Source: CAADGY01 sp900696665
GTDB lineage: Bacteria > Acidobacteriota > Terriglobia > Bryobacterales > Bryobacteraceae
Assembly (NCBI GenBank): GCA_035063885.1
Contig: JAPSFM010000174.1
Span: 1 to 6,849, forward strand
Length of the DNA stretch: 6,849 nt
Reading direction: 5' to 3'
Made by a program: the position numbers and the translations under genes. Below, piece after piece: positions 1-6,477 of the stretch. Within the stretch, counting starts at the first letter, position 1, and each line of letters opens with the position of its first letter. The notes below the pieces were generated by a model, which saw only the letters and a list, made by a program, of their open reading frames with translations, was not told the origin of the DNA and searched no databases.

Positions 1-18
1 GTTGTGCTGGAGGAATAG
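1..18 (+). CDS. C-terminal end of an upstream gene (partial)
   Basis: The first frame reads five codons (V-V-L-E-E) followed by TAG at 16-18, three bases before the GTG of the first ATPase. The close spacing suggests the last codons of the preceding gene in the same operon. In YbhGFSR-type exporters the gene before the ATPase usually encodes an HlyD-like periplasmic membrane-fusion protein, so that is the likely identity. Five residues cannot prove it. Confidence 0.35.
   Translation, partial: VVLEE
9..14 (+). promoter_or_regulatory. Ribosome binding site for the first ATPase gene
   Basis: GGAGGA sits 7 nt before the GTG at 22. It lies inside the last codons of the upstream frame. This strong Shine-Dalgarno match supports the GTG start and suggests translational coupling to the preceding gene. 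Confidence 0.7.
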
Positions 19-21
19 CGG

Positions 22-948
22 GTGGCGATCATCCGGACCGAGAACCTGACGCGGCGGTTCGGCGAGCGGACCGCCGTGGACGGACTGACGCTCGAAGTCG
101 AAAAGGGCGAAGTGTTCGGTCTGCTGGGCCCGGACGGCGCCGGGAAAACCACAACGCTGCGCATGCTGTGCGGTCTGCTCGATGCCAGCGCCGGCGCCGC
201 CTGGGTGGCAGATTACAACGCCGCCGAAAACGCGGACGCCGTGAAAGACCGCATCGGTTACATGGCCCAACGGTTCGGGCTGTACGGCGATCTGACCGTG
301 GAAGAGAACATGCACTTTTACTCCGATCTGTTCGGCATCACCGGGGCGGAGCGCGTCCGCTTGATGGCACAGTATCTGGAGATGACGCGTATGGAGCCGT
401 TCCGCAACCGCCCGGCGGCCAAGCTCTCCGGCGGCATGAAGCAAAAGCTGGCGCTGATGTGCACGCTGCTGCACAAACCGCAAGTGTTATTTCTCGACGA
501 GCCTACGAACGGCGTCGATCCCGTTTCGCGCCGTGATTTCTGGACGATCCTCTACCAGCTTGTGGAAGGCGGCATGACGGTGTTCGTCACCACGGCCTAC
601 CTGGATGAAGCGGAGCGCTGCGACCGTGTCGCCCTGATGAACCAGGGGCGCCTGATCCGTTCCGGCACGCCGGATCAATTGAAGTCGTCGCTGGACGAGG
701 TTTGCTACGAGGTGAAATGCGCGGACCCGCGAGCCGTGCGGGAGCGCCTGCAAACCCAGGCAGGCGTGCTGAGCGTGGAACCCGCCGGCGCGGCGCTGCA
801 CATGTTCCTCGCCCCTGACGTTCCGGTCGAGCCGCTACGTTCCCTGGCGGGCGCCGGCTGCAGCTTCGAACGGATTACTCCCTCGCTCGAAGACGTCTTC
901 ATTGCTCTGATCAGAAAGGAAGAGCAAAGTGCCGGAAAACGCGGTTGA
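22..948 (+). CDS. ABC-2 exporter ATPase subunit 1 (YbhF N-terminal-half type, DUF4162 tail)
   Basis: Cytoplasmic ATPase of an ABC-2 type exporter, 308 residues. Visible motifs are Walker A GPDGAGKT (36-43), Q-loop Q83, signature LSGGM (135-139), and Walker B ending in D159 with catalytic E160. The D-loop region follows as NGVDP. Residues from about 225 on form the C-terminal domain seen in drug-exporter ATPases (DUF4162 type), ending in the SLEDVF motif. The H-loop is unusual: V-T-T-A-Y-L-D-E-A-E has alanine (A192) where the switch histidine normally sits. GPDGAGKT together with an atypical H-loop resembles the N-terminal half of the fused E. coli ATPase YbhF. The GTG start is supported by GGAGGA 7 nt upstream. 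The gene overlaps the next ATPase gene by 20 nt, and the two products probably form a heterodimer. Substrate is unknown; YbhFSR-like pumps are linked to drug or cation efflux. Function is certain at family level only. Confidence 0.95.
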   Translation: MAIIRTENLTRRFGERTAVDGLTLEVEKGEVFGLLGPDGAGKTTTLRMLCGLLDASAGAAWVADYNAAENADAVKDRIGYMAQRFGLYGDLTVEENMHFYSDLFGITGAERVRLMAQYLEMTRMEPFRNRPAAKLSGGMKQKLALMCTLLHKPQVLFLDEPTNGVDPVSRRDFWTILYQLVEGGMTVFVTTAYLDEAERCDRVALMNQGRLIRSGTPDQLKSSLDEVCYEVKCADPRAVRERLQTQAGVLSVEPAGAALHMFLAPDVPVEPLRSLAGAGCSFERITPSLEDVFIALIRKEEQSAGKRG

Positions 949-1672
949 AGTTCGCGGCCTGGTAAAGCGCTTCGGAGATTTCCACGCCGTGGATGATGTC
1001 TCCTTTGAAGTAAGCCGGGGGGAGATCTTCGGTTTCCTTGGCCCGAACGGCGCCGGAAAATCGACTACCATCCGCATTCTCTGCGGTTTACTTTCGCCGA
1101 CCGCGGGCGAAGCTCGCGTGGGTGGCTACGACGTGGCCACGGAAGCCGAACAGGTGAAGGAGAACATCGGTTACATGTCGCAAAAGTTCTCGCTCTACGA
1201 CGACCTCGCCGTCGAGGAGAACATCGATTTTTTCAGCGGCGTTTACGGTGTGCGGCGTGAAATCCGCGAGACCCGGAAGGAGTACGTCCTGAAAATGGCC
1301 GGACTCGAGAACCGGCGCGGCGACATGACGCGCCTGCTGGCTGGCGGCTGGAAACAGCGGCTCGCTCTAGGCTGCGCGATCCTACACGAACCTCCCATCC
1401 TGTTTCTGGATGAACCTACGTCCGGCGTCGATCCCATCGCGCGCCGCACGTTCTGGGATCTCATCTATCAGCTCGCCGAAGCGGGGAACACCGTCTTCGT
1501 CTCCACACACTATATGGACGAGGCCGAATACTGCCACCGCATCGCGCTGATGTATCGCGGCCGCATCGTCGCGCTGGGCGCGCCGGCGGAACTGAAGCGG
1601 TCACTCAACCTGCCTTCGATGGAGGATGTGTTCATCTCGCGAATCGAAGAGGAGGAGCGGAGGACCGCATGA
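929..1672 (+). CDS. ABC-2 exporter ATPase subunit 2 (YbhF C-terminal-half type)
   Basis: Second nucleotide-binding subunit of the exporter, 247 residues, cytoplasmic. It has Walker A GPNGAGKS (38-45), Q-loop Q85, Walker B with E162, and a normal H-loop histidine (H194 in S-T-H-Y-M-D-E-A-E). The signature motif reads LAGGWKQR (137-144): the usual serine of LSGG is alanine (A138, codon GCT). The protein stops soon after a PSMEDVF motif and lacks the longer C-terminal domain of its partner. The GTG start has AAGGA 8 nt upstream (916-920) and lies inside the end of the first ATPase gene. The stop overlaps the ATG of the first permease (ATGA), so translation is probably coupled. Together the two genes match the two halves of YbhF, which is a single fused protein in E. 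coli. Family assignment is secure; substrate is unknown. Confidence 0.95.
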   Translation: MPENAVEVRGLVKRFGDFHAVDDVSFEVSRGEIFGFLGPNGAGKSTTIRILCGLLSPTAGEARVGGYDVATEAEQVKENIGYMSQKFSLYDDLAVEENIDFFSGVYGVRREIRETRKEYVLKMAGLENRRGDMTRLLAGGWKQRLALGCAILHEPPILFLDEPTSGVDPIARRTFWDLIYQLAEAGNTVFVSTHYMDEAEYCHRIALMYRGRIVALGAPAELKRSLNLPSMEDVFISRIEEEERRTA

Positions 1673-2802
1673 CCTTCCGCCGCTACCGGGCCGTCGCCAA
1701 AAAAGAGTTTCTCCACATTCTGCGGGATTGGCGCAGCCTGTTCGCCGCGCTGGCGATGCCGCTAGTGCTGTTGTTGTTGTTCGGCTATGCCTTGACGCTC
1801 GACGTGGATCGCATCGCGACTTACGTCTACGACCAGGATGGAACTCCGGAGAGCCGTGAACTGGTGGAGCGTTTTCGGGGCTCGCGGTACTTCGATGTCC
1901 TCGCCATGGTGGGAGATTACCAGACCGTCGAACGCGGCATCGACACCAGCCGGATTCTGCTGGGCGTCGTCATTCCCAACGATTTTTCGAGCAACGTGTT
2001 GTCCGGCAAGGAAGCCGATGTGCAGTTGCTGCTGGACGGCTCCGATTCAAACACGGCTTCGCTGGCGCTGGGCTACGCGGAGGGCCTGATGCAGATGTAT
2101 GCGCTCGAAGTACAAAACCGGGCGCAAAACCAGAAAGGCATGGGGCACCCCGGCCCGGCGGTGGATGCGCGCATCCGTGTCTGGTACAACAGCGAACTCC
2201 AGTCGAAAAACTACATTGTGCCCGGTCTCATCGCGGTGATCCTGATGATCATCGCCGCGCTGCTGACTTCGCTCACTATCGCTCGCGAATGGGAAAACGG
2301 AACCATGGAGCAGTTGCTGTCTACACCCTTGCGTCCGGCTGAGTTGCTGCTCGGAAAACTGAGCGCATTCTTCGTGCTTGGGCTGGTGGACACAGTGATC
2401 GCGATCTTCGTGGGCGTAGTGGTCTTCGAGGTTCCGCTGCGCGGCAATCCGCTGTTCCTGCTGGCGGCCAGCTCCATCTTCCTGTTTGGCGCGTTGTGCT
2501 GGGGCATCCTGATTTCAACCGTCGCGCGCTCACAACTGATGGCCTACCAGATGGGGATCCTCTCCTCATTCCTTCCGGCATTCCTGCTGTCGGGTTTTGT
2601 GTACGCCATCGAGAACATGCCGCCGGTGATCCGGCTGCTTACCTATATCATTCCAGCGCGGTATTTCGTGACCATTTTGAAGGGCATTTTTTTGAAGGGC
2701 GCCGGTCCGGAAGTTCTGTGGGGCCCGCTGGCGCTTCTGTGCGTATATGCGGCCGTCGTGTTCTTCCTCGCGACGAAAAGACTGAGACAGAAGGTGGCCT
2801 AA
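1669..2802 (+). CDS. ABC-2 family exporter permease 1 (YbhS/YbhR-like)
   Basis: Inner-membrane permease, 377 residues. The pattern is typical of ABC-2 (ABC2_membrane_3) exporters. A short cytoplasmic N-terminus is followed by TM1 at about 24-44, a large extracytoplasmic domain (about 45-180) containing LLDGSDSNTAS, and then five hydrophobic segments at about 181-204, 226-248, 257-278, 289-311 and 347-367. The cytoplasmic stretch after TM2 carries ENGTMEQLLSTPLRPAE, the conserved segment expected to contact the ATPases. PARYF and LKGIFLKG near the C-terminus are also family-typical. The ATG overlaps the stop of the second ATPase gene, with GGAGGA just upstream (1659-1664). It is paralogous to the next gene and of equal length, so the two probably pair as the transmembrane half of one pump. 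Confidence 0.94.
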   Translation: MTFRRYRAVAKKEFLHILRDWRSLFAALAMPLVLLLLFGYALTLDVDRIATYVYDQDGTPESRELVERFRGSRYFDVLAMVGDYQTVERGIDTSRILLGVVIPNDFSSNVLSGKEADVQLLLDGSDSNTASLALGYAEGLMQMYALEVQNRAQNQKGMGHPGPAVDARIRVWYNSELQSKNYIVPGLIAVILMIIAALLTSLTIAREWENGTMEQLLSTPLRPAELLLGKLSAFFVLGLVDTVIAIFVGVVVFEVPLRGNPLFLLAASSIFLFGALCWGILISTVARSQLMAYQMGILSSFLPAFLLSGFVYAIENMPPVIRLLTYIIPARYFVTILKGIFLKGAGPEVLWGPLALLCVYAAVVFFLATKRLRQKVA

Positions 2803-2803
2803 G

Positions 2804-3937
2804 ATGAGAAGCCGGATTCGGGAAATAGTTGTGAAAGAGCTGCGGCAGGCGTTGCGCGAGCCGCGGATGAGGGCACTGTTGTTTTTTCCGCCTGTCCTCC
2901 AGCTCGTCATCTTCGGTTTCGCGGTGAACCTGGACGTGAACAACGCGCGCATAGCCTGGTTCGACGGCGACCGGACACCGGCGAGCCGTGAACTGCGGGA
3001 GCGGTTCGAAGGCTCAGGCTATTTCACCGTGCTGGCGATGCCCCGGCGCGACCGGGAAGTGCGCGATCTGCTGGACCACGGGGACGTGCAGGCGGTCGTC
3101 CAGATCCTCCCCGGTTTCGCAAGGGATGTGGACCGGGGCCGCGCGTCGGTACAGGTGTTGGTGGATGGAACCAATTCGAACACCGCTTCGCTGATCGCGA
3201 GCTATGCCAATCAGATTGTCACGTCGTTCTCGCAGCGTGCGACGCAAGCCCGCCTGGACCGGAAATTGGGAACGTCCGTTCCCACGAACATCCTTCCCGT
3301 GAATACTGCAAGCCGCGTCTGGTTTAATCCGGAGTTGCGCAGCCGCACCTATTTCGTACCGGGCGTCATTGTGAACATCGTTATGCTGGTCACTGTGATG
3401 CTTACGGCCATGGCGATCGTGCGCGAAAAAGAGATCGGCACGATGGAACAGTTGATGGTGACGCCCATCCGGCCGGTGGAACTGATTATCGGTAAGACGG
3501 TGCCGTTCGCGGGCATAGGCGTGGTGAACATGATCATGATCACATTAGCCGCCCTGCTGGTGTTTCAGATTCCGTTCCGCGGCTCGGCGCTGCTGCTGCT
3601 GGCGAGCACACTGTTGTTTCTGTTGACGACGCTCGGGCTGGGCCTCTTCATCTCGACCGTTTCACACACCCAGCAACAGGCGATGATGTCGACGTTCTTC
3701 CTGTTTCTGCCGGCGCTCATGCTGAGCGGATTCGCGTTCCCGATCCAGAACATGCCGGCTCCAGTGCAATGGCTGACTTACCTGATCCCGGCGCGATACT
3801 TTATGGAGATCGTCCGTGGCATTTTTCTCAAGGGCACCGGCTTCGCCGTGTTGTGGCCCGCCATGCTGGCCCTCGCGGTATTGGGCACGGTCATCCTAAG
3901 TCTAAGTGTGATGCGCTTCCACAAACGCCTGGATTGA
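2804..3937 (+). CDS. ABC-2 family exporter permease 2 (YbhR/YbhS-like)
   Basis: Second inner-membrane permease, also 377 residues. It shares the architecture of the preceding gene: TM1 at about 23-43, a long extracytoplasmic domain with LVDGTNSNTAS, a second segment from about 183, the coupling segment EIGTMEQLMVTPIRPVE, and a C-terminal cluster of membrane helices with PARYF and RGIFLKG. The ATG lies 1 nt after the TAA of permease 1, with AAGGTGG at 2791-2797 as a plausible ribosome binding site. It is the last gene of the exporter operon. No clear intrinsic terminator follows. Its 3' end lies about 15 nt from the recognisable end of a receptor relic on the opposite strand, so sequence just downstream has been rearranged. 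The C-terminus (MRFHKRLD) looks normal, so the gene appears intact. Substrate is unknown. Confidence 0.94.
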   Translation: MRSRIREIVVKELRQALREPRMRALLFFPPVLQLVIFGFAVNLDVNNARIAWFDGDRTPASRELRERFEGSGYFTVLAMPRRDREVRDLLDHGDVQAVVQILPGFARDVDRGRASVQVLVDGTNSNTASLIASYANQIVTSFSQRATQARLDRKLGTSVPTNILPVNTASRVWFNPELRSRTYFVPGVIVNIVMLVTVMLTAMAIVREKEIGTMEQLMVTPIRPVELIIGKTVPFAGIGVVNMIMITLAALLVFQIPFRGSALLLLASTLLFLLTTLGLGLFISTVSHTQQQAMMSTFFLFLPALMLSGFAFPIQNMPAPVQWLTYLIPARYFMEIVRGIFLKGTGFAVLWPAMLALAVLGTVILSLSVMRFHKRLD

Positions 3938-3951
3938 AGTTCTCACTCGCC

Positions 3952-4486
3952 GGTTCGGCCCCCAAAGATCCTGCAGAATTCGCTTGGAGGTGGGATCGAA
4001 CCGGCTCTGCGAGATAATGTTTCCGGGAAACGGCATTCGCGTGGAGGTGTTGTTGGCGACATCGAGCACGGTTGTAGTGGGGTCGTAAATAGTTTTCAGC
4101 ACCCCGGTTTTGGTCAGGGTTCGAGAGAAATCGCCAATGCGTTGCAAATCGGTGATCATAGTGGCCGAGTGGCCGAATTCCGCATCAACCGAGTTCTGCT
4201 GCACCGGGAACTCCTGGACCGCGTCCATGGGAGGCGAATAGGAATCTTTCGGTCCTACCTGGATCGGCGCTCCATCTAAAAGCAGATCGTTCTTGGTGGT
4301 GGTATTGCCGCCGACACCTATGTGCGACGGCGACCACATGAAAAATGGATTCTGTTCCGCCGTGTAGCGGCTCACGACTGCCGGATCGAGCAGCGCATGC
4401 GTAAACGGGTTGCGCACCTTTACAGGAAGATCCATTAGCATCTGCCGGTCGATGGTTAACTCGCGGGTGCTGGTGTTGAACTGCAC
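3952..4486 (-). pseudogene. TonB-dependent receptor relic (Oar-like, Acidobacteriota type)
   Basis: The minus strand has an open frame (4486 down to 3902) with segments typical of acidobacterial Oar-like TonB-dependent receptors, which are outer-membrane proteins usually of about 1000 residues. Visible pieces of the plug domain include LMDLPVKVRNPF (17-28), LLLDGAPIQ (68-76), and AVQEFPVQQNSVDAEFG (89-105). Then come the later pieces GDFSRTL (118-124), TIYDPTTT (132-139), PFPGNIISQSRFDPTSKRIL (152-171) and DLWGPN (173-178). The frame jumps from AEFGHSA (102-108) almost directly to LQRIGDFS, although in intact members about a hundred residues separate these. An in-frame internal deletion near 4150-4165 is inferred. 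The signal peptide, carboxypeptidase-regulatory-like domain and whole beta-barrel are missing. Residues after about 178 read antisense into the permease gene and look unrelated. The GTG at 4484-4486 is only the first available start; the frame is open upstream to a stop at 4577-4579. It is almost certainly non-functional. Confidence 0.8.
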
Positions 4487-4558
4487 GTCACGGCGGAAGG
4501 GTACGCCAAGCCGCAGGAAAGCGACAACTAGGTGAAGCGGCCTTCGCGTAACATAGCA

Positions 4559-4586
4559 TTGCTCCCAGCCGCCATGCTAGGATAAG
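4559..4586 (+). promoter_or_regulatory. Possible promoter of tRNA-Asp
   Basis: TTGCTC (4559-4564) and GATAAG (4581-4586) are separated by 16 nt and resemble sigma-70 -35 and -10 boxes. Transcription would start about 10 nt before the mature tRNA. The matches are partial (about three and four of six bases), so this is a weak call supported mainly by position. Confidence 0.3.
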
Positions 4587-4603
4587 AGTGCTGTTCGATA
4601 AGC

Positions 4604-4680
<77 letters not shown>

Positions 4681-4681
4681 T

Positions 4682-5140
4682 CTAACTCCTTTTGTTTCCT
4701 ACCACACCTTCGCTGCCTCGCGGAAGTCTCCCGCGCGTCGGCCACAGACCTGACTTGGTCCTTGCGAGGCTCTTTGAGACGATCAACCCGCCAGTGGTGA
4801 TACCCAGATCAGGCCATTGCAACGTGAGCAGTTCCCCCCACCTGCACCCGCTACCGGTTGCTGTGGCAATAAAGGCGTGATATCTGGCAGTCGCGCTCGC
4901 TCGAGCAAGGCCTTGAACTTTTCCCTTCGCGATGACGCCGGGCTTGCGTTTCGTCAACTTCGGCAGCCTCACGCGCTTGTTGGCCATCAGATGCTGAATC
5001 GTAGGGATACCCACACAGTCGGCCTCGGCCAGCGAGGTGTAGAGCATTGCTCCGATGTGCCTCACCGTTTTGGGCGCGAGGGGGTGTCCGTGTGGATGAT
5101 CTCTTGTCGCCATACCGCCGCTGTCCTCAAGCAGGTTCAC
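4682..5140 (-). pseudogene. Tyrosine-type site-specific integrase, truncated
   Basis: The minus-strand frame of 152 codons resembles phage or genomic-island tyrosine recombinases. Residues 20-41 (PLAPKTVRHIGAML...) match the last helices of the core-binding, SAM-like domain. Residues 96-109 (GSGCRWGELLTLQW) match the start of the catalytic domain, where R100 corresponds to the first catalytic arginine; most relatives have RR-G-E here. Homology seems to fade after KSLARTKSGL (123-132), and the frame ends at a stop 1 nt beyond the tRNA CCA end. The later catalytic residues (H-x-x-R, H/W, tyrosine nucleophile) are therefore missing, and so is the N-terminal arm domain. The GTG at 5138-5140 is merely the first start codon available; the frame continues upstream to a stop at 5237-5239 without clear homology. 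The length is less than half of a typical 380-400-residue integrase. Position and orientation suit an island integrase next to its tRNA attachment site. Almost certainly inactive. Confidence 0.75.
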
Positions 5141-5406
5141 GAAGTTGCGTATTTCGGATTCGTCCGGTCTTCCGTGCTTACAGCCTGAATTGTTGCCTCG
5201 GCAGCCACCTGCTCCGCAGCCGCGCTGATCATGTGGTCAGGACTATGTGCACAGGCCACAACGGGCATTATGACCGGCCTGGAAGATTAGTCGCGGCGGG
5301 TTCTACTACGCGATAGGGAGAGGCGAGGTGCCGCATGACGCCCGCTCTCTCACGCAGAAGGTCGGGGCGTCGTACCTGAATCCGGCGGCCGCCACGACTC
5401 TCAAGT
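5141..5406. other. Region without a recognised gene, between integrase relic and IS66 end
   Basis: No RNA gene, repeat or recognisable protein was found here. By position it would hold the N-terminal part of the integrase. On the minus strand two short frames abut: one ends with TAA at 5268-5270, overlapping by one base the ATG (5266-5268) of a 43-codon frame, which in turn ends with TGA at 5137-5139, overlapping the GTG of the integrase frame. Neither short frame is recognisable, and they may be decayed sequence in shifted frames. Confidence 0.4.
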
Positions 5407-5464
5407 GTAAGCGTCAGAGCATCCACATCTTTTCAGTCGCGCTCGAGTCTGATTGAGTGGGGGC

Positions 5465-5809
5465 ATGGACGAGGAACAACAACAACGGCAGGTAAGAAGA
5501 CACTCGCGGACGGGCGAGGAGGCCGAGCGGTTGGCAGTGGAATTTGAAGCGAGCGGGCTAACTCGCCAGGAATTCAGCAGCCAGCGTGGCGTGCCTATGA
5601 AGACTTTGGCGCGATATGTGGCCAGGTATCGGAAGAAGAAGGCCGACAAGAATCCGCGGCAAAGATGGGTGGCAGTAGAGGTAGCCGAGGAACGGGGCCA
5701 CGGCGACGAGTTATCAGTCGTGCTCGACAACGGGCGCCGGATTGCAGTTCAGCACGATTTTGATGCCGGCACGTTGCGACGGTTGCTGACGGTACTCGAG
5801 CGGGTGTGA
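5465..5809 (+). CDS. tnpA: IS66 accessory protein TnpA (OrfA), HTH domain
   Basis: A small basic protein of 114 residues from the ATG at 5465. The N-terminal half has a helix-turn-helix of the transposase-Orf1 type: FEASGLTRQEFSSQRGVPMK followed by TLARYVARYRKKK. The C-terminal half contains ELSVVLDNGRRIAV and a terminal LRRLLTVLERV helix, as in IS66 TnpA proteins. Its role in transposition is required in some IS66 members but is poorly understood. The start is uncertain: a TTG at 5453 in the same frame would add four residues, but ATG gives a normal family length. The stop overlaps the GTG of tnpB (GTGA, 5806-5809), indicating translational coupling. The reading frame looks intact. Confidence 0.85.
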   Translation: MDEEQQQRQVRRHSRTGEEAERLAVEFEASGLTRQEFSSQRGVPMKTLARYVARYRKKKADKNPRQRWVAVEVAEERGHGDELSVVLDNGRRIAVQHDFDAGTLRRLLTVLERV

Positions 5810-6477
5810 GCATGTTGGGCTGGGGGCCGGCGACCAGAATCTATCTGGCCGCGGCAGCTACTGACATGAGGAAAGGATTCGAGGGGCTGTACGCGCTGGT
5901 GCGTGACCGGCTGGAGTTGGAGCCACTGAGTGGACATGTGTTCCTGTTTTCCAATGCGCAGCGCAACCGTCTGAAGCTGATTTTTTGGGACGCTAGCGGG
6001 CTATGGGTATGTGCGAAACGCTTGGAGCGCGGCCGTTTTCGCTGGCCCGCGGCGGAGCAGGGGCAAGTCAAGGTGGTACTCAGTCATGAAGAACTGGCGC
6101 TGCTGTTGGGAGGCATTGACTTGGCCACCAGCAAGCGCCGGGCCTGGTTCCGGAAAGTTGTTTGCGAAGAGCACAGCCGAGAAGCGGAGCTGCCGTCGCT
6201 GTCAAAAGGGAGTGATGACTGCCCTGACTCCCGCACGGATCATCGACAAGGGTCTGGTAAGCGACCGGGTCGTGATCGACACGATCATTTCGATTTCGAA
6301 ATACTGCGACCATGTCCCGCTCTACCGGCAAAGCGCCATTCTGGAACGAGAGTTAGGAATCGAGATCAGCCGCGCGACGATGGATGGTTGGGTGATGACA
6401 GCCGGCGGGTTGCTGGTTCCGATGGCTGGAGTGATGCGGGTGGAGTTGTTCAGCGGTGGATACGTCCAGGCAGATGA
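5806..6477 (+). CDS. tnpB: IS66 Orf2 protein TnpB, with a non-native C-terminal extension
   Basis: The first 116 or so residues are a full-length IS66 Orf2-like protein. They include RIYLAAAATDMRKGFEGLYA (11-30), LSGHVFLFSNAQRNRLKLIF, KRLERGRFRWP and LLLGGIDL, all hallmarks of the family. Native TnpB proteins end soon after this point, but here the frame runs on for about 107 more residues to TGA at 6475-6477. From about 6157 onward this tail is tnpC sequence read in the wrong frame: the plus-two frame over the same bases encodes clear IS66 transposase. The native stop was therefore probably lost in the deletion that removed the start of tnpC. The start is GTG 5806 (overlapping the tnpA stop) or ATG 5812. 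TnpB is needed for transposition of some IS66 elements, and its biochemical role is unsettled. Whether the extended protein is stable cannot be told. Confidence 0.8.
   Translation: MSMLGWGPATRIYLAAAATDMRKGFEGLYALVRDRLELEPLSGHVFLFSNAQRNRLKLIFWDASGLWVCAKRLERGRFRWPAAEQGQVKVVLSHEELALLLGGIDLATSKRRAWFRKVVCEEHSREAELPSLSKGSDDCPDSRTDHRQGSGKRPGRDRHDHFDFEILRPCPALPAKRHSGTRVRNRDQPRDDGWLGDDSRRVAGSDGWSDAGGVVQRWIRPGR

Noticed and set aside
487..902. Minus-strand open frames inside the exporter genes (also at 1243-1716, 2211-2952 and 3014-3753).
   Set aside because: These are GC-rich antisense shadows of well-supported ABC transporter genes and show no domains of their own.
3949..4005. Perfect 9-bp inverted repeat (3949-3957 with 3997-4005) just after the exporter operon, considered as a terminator.
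   Set aside because: The loop is about 39 nt and no T-run follows. A repeat of this length at this spacing is expected by chance in a few kilobases, and it lies in relic coding sequence.
4817..5188. Plus-strand open frame of 123 codons opposite the integrase relic.
   Set aside because: No recognisable domain; it is the antisense of a frame with clear integrase motifs.
4682..5406. Search for a second copy of the tRNA 3' end as an attachment repeat.
   Set aside because: No convincing match to the last bases of the tRNA was seen by eye; the short GGGTTC near 5299 is too small to count.
5453..5467. TTG at 5453 as the start of tnpA.
   Set aside because: It adds only four residues and has no better ribosome binding site; ATG at 5465 gives a normal family length. 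The choice remains open.
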